Source of the DNA: G963691885 sp963691885
Lineage (GTDB): Bacteria; Pseudomonadota; Alphaproteobacteria; UBA8366; Aestuariispiraceae
Length of the DNA: 64,000 bases
Direction of reading: 5' to 3'
NCBI GenBank assembly: GCA_963691885.1
Contig: OY829843.1
Coordinates: forward strand, 2,356,001 to 2,420,000
This document shows, one piece after another, positions 61,780-64,000 of the stretch. The notes beneath the pieces are model-generated. The model was not told the origin of the DNA. It ran no database searches and saw only the letters and a program-made list of their open reading frames with translations. The stretch's first letter is position 1; each line of letters opens with the position of its first letter. The translations under genes were made by a program, and so were the position numbers.

Positions 61780-63297
61780 ATGGTCATGTTGAATGATCTT
61801 CAAACGCTGCCCGACGATCCCGCCGAACTGAAGGGCTTGGTGGGGCTTCTGGCTGGCGAGTTGAAGTCTCGCGATCTTCTGATTGAGAAGCTCAAGCACC
61901 AGTTGGCGGGCCATAACCGCCACCGTTTCGGGTCCAAGTCCGAGAGCCTGGATCAACTGCACCTGACTTTCGCCGAGGACGAAGCCATTGCCGAAGCTGC
62001 GGTGGAACAAACCGCGGCCGCCGAAGTGGAGCCGAAGCCCAGGCGCAAGCACAATCGCAAGCCGCTGCCCGCCCATCTGCCCCGCCACGACACACATCTG
62101 TCTGCGGGCGAGAGTTGCGGAGAATGCGGTGGCGAACTCAAGCCCCTGTGCGAGGATGTCACGGAAGAGCTGGAATACATCCCGGGGCGTTTTGTGGTGA
62201 ACCGCATCGTGCGTCCCCGTCTGGCGTGTAGCTGCTGCGAGGCCATCGTCCAGGCTCCCTTACCGTCGCGGCCGATCGAGAAGGGCCGCCCCGGTCCGGG
62301 ACTGCTGGCCCATGTTCTGGTCTCGAAGTATGCCGACCATCTGCCGCTGTACCGGCAAAGCCAGATCTTTGCACGCGACGGCATTGATCTTGAACGTTCG
62401 ACGTTGGCGGATTGGGTTGGCCGATCGACGGCACTTCTCGAACCCTTGGCCGAGGCCATTGGTCGTCATGTGCGGGCGGGTCCGGCGCTGTTCGCGGATG
62501 ACACCCCTGTGAAGATGCAGGCCCCCGGTTCGAAGCAAACCAAAACCGCGCGGGTGTGGGCCTATGTGCGCGACGAAAGGCCATGGGCGGGTGGAGCGCC
62601 GCCCGGGGTCTGGTATCGGTTCACCGTCGATCGCAAGGGCGACCATCCCGTCCGGCATCTGTCAGATTATCAAGGCTGGATCCATGCCGACGGCTACGCC
62701 GGGTTCAACGGGTTGTTCTCATCCGACACGGCCACGGAGATGGCCTGTGTGGCGCATGTGCGGCGCAAGTTCGTCGATGTCCATCAAGCTCAGGGCGGAG
62801 CCATCGCCGAGGAGGCGATCAAGCGCATCGCCGCGCTGTATGCCGTGGAGGAACAGGCGCGTGGCCGATTGCCCGAAGAACGGGTGGCGCTGCGGCGCGA
62901 GTACGCTACGCCTATGTTCGATGATCTGGTGACATGGCTGGATACCCAGTTGACGAAGATATCCGGCAAGTCACCGCTTGCTGGCGCGATCCGCTACGCC
63001 CTGAACCGGTTGCCGAAGGCGCGGGCCTACCTGGGCCACGGCGTTCTGGAATTGGACAACAACGCCGTCGAGCGGGCTATGAAGCCGGTGGCGCTCGGGC
63101 GCAAGAATTGGCTGTTCGCCGGTTCCGAGGGTGGTGGCAAGGCCATGGCCATCGCGTTCACCCTGATCGAAACCGCCAAGCTCAATGACGTTGACCCGCA
63201 AGCCTGGCTCACCTGGGTGCTGGACCGCATCGCCGATCACAAAATCAACCGCATCGACGAACTGCTCCCCTGGAACTTCCCCGCTCAAGCCGCCTGA
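61780..63297 (+). CDS. tnpC: IS66 TnpC transposase
   Basis: A 505-residue DDE transposase. It has an N-terminal coiled coil (LKGLVGLLAGELKSRDLLIEKLKHQLAG), a zinc-finger-like Cys region (GESCGECGGEL, CSCCEAIV), and the DDE core: FADDTPVKM, the YAGFNGLF...CVAHVRRKF region, and ELDNNAVERAMKPVALGRKNWLF. ATG 61780 was chosen over the in-frame 61744, whose residues look random. Confidence 0.92.
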   Translation: MVMLNDLQTLPDDPAELKGLVGLLAGELKSRDLLIEKLKHQLAGHNRHRFGSKSESLDQLHLTFAEDEAIAEAAVEQTAAAEVEPKPRRKHNRKPLPAHLPRHDTHLSAGESCGECGGELKPLCEDVTEELEYIPGRFVVNRIVRPRLACSCCEAIVQAPLPSRPIEKGRPGPGLLAHVLVSKYADHLPLYRQSQIFARDGIDLERSTLADWVGRSTALLEPLAEAIGRHVRAGPALFADDTPVKMQAPGSKQTKTARVWAYVRDERPWAGGAPPGVWYRFTVDRKGDHPVRHLSDYQGWIHADGYAGFNGLFSSDTATEMACVAHVRRKFVDVHQAQGGAIAEEAIKRIAALYAVEEQARGRLPEERVALRREYATPMFDDLVTWLDTQLTKISGKSPLAGAIRYALNRLPKARAYLGHGVLELDNNAVERAMKPVALGRKNWLFAGSEGGGKAMAIAFTLIETAKLNDVDPQAWLTWVLDRIADHKINRIDELLPWNFPAQAA

Positions 63298-63340
63298 CTA
63301 ACCGCGCGAAATATCAAGAGCCGGTTCACCGGACGGACAC

Positions 63341-64000
63341 GGATAGAGGCCTGTTCATCCCAAATAAGCTCATCCGGAAGGTTCTTTGGCTTAGAATTTT
63401 TCCTAAAGGGTTCCTGACAGGCTAAGTCAAGTTGCGCCTGTACGAGCCCACTGACTGAATCTAGATTAGCTCCCGATAGGTCCGTGCTTGTTAAGATTGT
63501 TCCGTCAAGATTAGCTTCTGTTAAATCACTATGCTCCAAAACTGCGCCTGTTAGGTCAGCCCGAGTCAAATTCGCACCCGTTAGGTTTGCCTCCGTAAGA
63601 TCACATTCCGTCAGGTCGGTCCAAGTTAGTTCCGCAGTTGTAAGATCTGTCTCTATAAGGTTAGCATATTTTAGACTGGTTCTTCTCAGAGAGGCGCCTG
63701 TCAAGTCGGCCTCCGAAAGATCAGCTGCTGCTAGGTCGCTGTGTGAAAGATCGGCTCTTATCAGCTTGGCTTCTGCCAAATTGGCCGCCGTGAGGTCGGC
63801 TTCTGTCAAATCAGCCCCAGTTAGATCGCAATGCCTTAGATCCAGACGCAGGCTGTCATCTAGCGGTGTTTGGCAAAGAGTTTTTATTGCCAGTTCCGCC
63901 AATGGGTTGACCCACGTAGGTGGGAACACGGCTTCGATTCTAAGTGGTTCCAACCCTTTAATGAAAGCGCTGAGCATATCGAGTACGTCTTGGCGGTCGG
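63341..64000 (-). pseudogene. pentapeptide-repeat protein, interrupted by IS66, 5' end off window
   Basis: The frame encodes about 25 pentapeptide units of the A(D/N)LxX type (DLTGADLTEADLTAANLAEA and onward, residues ~50-170), which fold into a right-handed four-sided helix. The frame stays open to the right edge (DRQDVLDMLSAFIKGLEP), so the true start is probably beyond 64000. The insertion replaces the natural end with SIRVRPVNRLLIF and further IS-derived residues, ending at 63285. The repeat part is intact, so the altered protein may still fold. The function is unknown. Confidence 0.85.

Larger units (their letters stand above)
60926..63340 (+). mobile_element. IS66-family insertion sequence (2415 bp)
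   Basis: Terminal inverted repeats GTGTCCGTCCGGTGAACC at each end (about 24 of 25 bases match: 60926-60950 and 63316-63340), 8-bp target duplications, and the three genes tnpA, tnpB, tnpC in order. It is complete and probably active or recently active. Confidence 0.92.

Overview
The window reads as chromosomal DNA of an alphaproteobacterium, probably a marine or environmental one. Support comes from the moderately high GC content, several TRAP-type uptake genes (DctPQM and a TAXI receptor), PhyH and TauD dioxygenases, an Anbu protease, a znuCB-zur / znuA locus and a DUF1194 protein. The genus cannot be fixed from sequence reading alone. Gene functions below come from recognisable motifs and family resemblance; no database search was run.

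Layout. 1-24.3 kb is mostly catabolic and transport DNA. It holds the end of a D-cysteine desulfhydrase-like gene, a TAXI receptor broken by one amber codon, a serine hydrolase with an EamA exporter, and a five-gene minus-strand operon (hyuA-hyuB-HpcH aldolase-2-hydroxyacid dehydrogenase-phyH). Then come a metallo-hydrolase, a DUF1445 putative D-glutamate cyclase, a dctPQM operon with an AhpD-like protein and an amidohydrolase, two dioxygenase/PAS genes, a frameshifted glutaminase, Anbu, and three dehydrogenases. 24.3-26.3 kb is an AT-rich AbiEi/AbiEii toxin-antitoxin module preceded by two perfect 21-22 bp inverted repeats. 26.3-28.8 kb holds a secreted nuclease, a FecR-domain protein and a tRNA-Ser.

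28.85-35.47 kb is a decayed island inserted at the 3' end of tRNA-Ser(GGA), bounded by a 19-bp direct repeat (18/19 identical). It carries a 5'-truncated large serine recombinase, a 5'-truncated DnaQ-like exonuclease, a RecB-like nuclease gene split by an inversion, and a siaABC-like phosphorylation switch in which siaA is truncated and frameshifted, siaB has a stop codon, and only siaC looks intact.

35.9-44.7 kb contains an esterase, a tandem glycine riboswitch in front of a D-amino-acid dehydrogenase, a truncated thioesterase, a MarR regulator, an IS630-type element sitting exactly at the stop codon of zur, and the zinc uptake genes. ZnuA carries a roughly 110-residue His/Asp loop encoded by 45-bp tandem repeats. 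A tRNA-Lys follows.

44.7-51.6 kb is a two-way membrane-stress-like module resembling E. coli yjfIJKLMC: glutathionylspermidine-synthase-like, PspA and DUF2170 leftward; ion channel, DUF2491, DUF350 and DUF1190 rightward. Between the two halves lies a 32-bp perfect palindrome. The module lies between an intact DUF1194 gene and a 3' fragment of a DUF1194 paralogue. 52-60.8 kb has a LytS-like histidine kinase, a secreted CHAT-domain lipoprotein and an ugpBAEC-type ABC transporter. 60.9-63.3 kb is a complete IS66-family element with 8-bp target duplications; it splits a pentapeptide-repeat gene that runs off the right edge.
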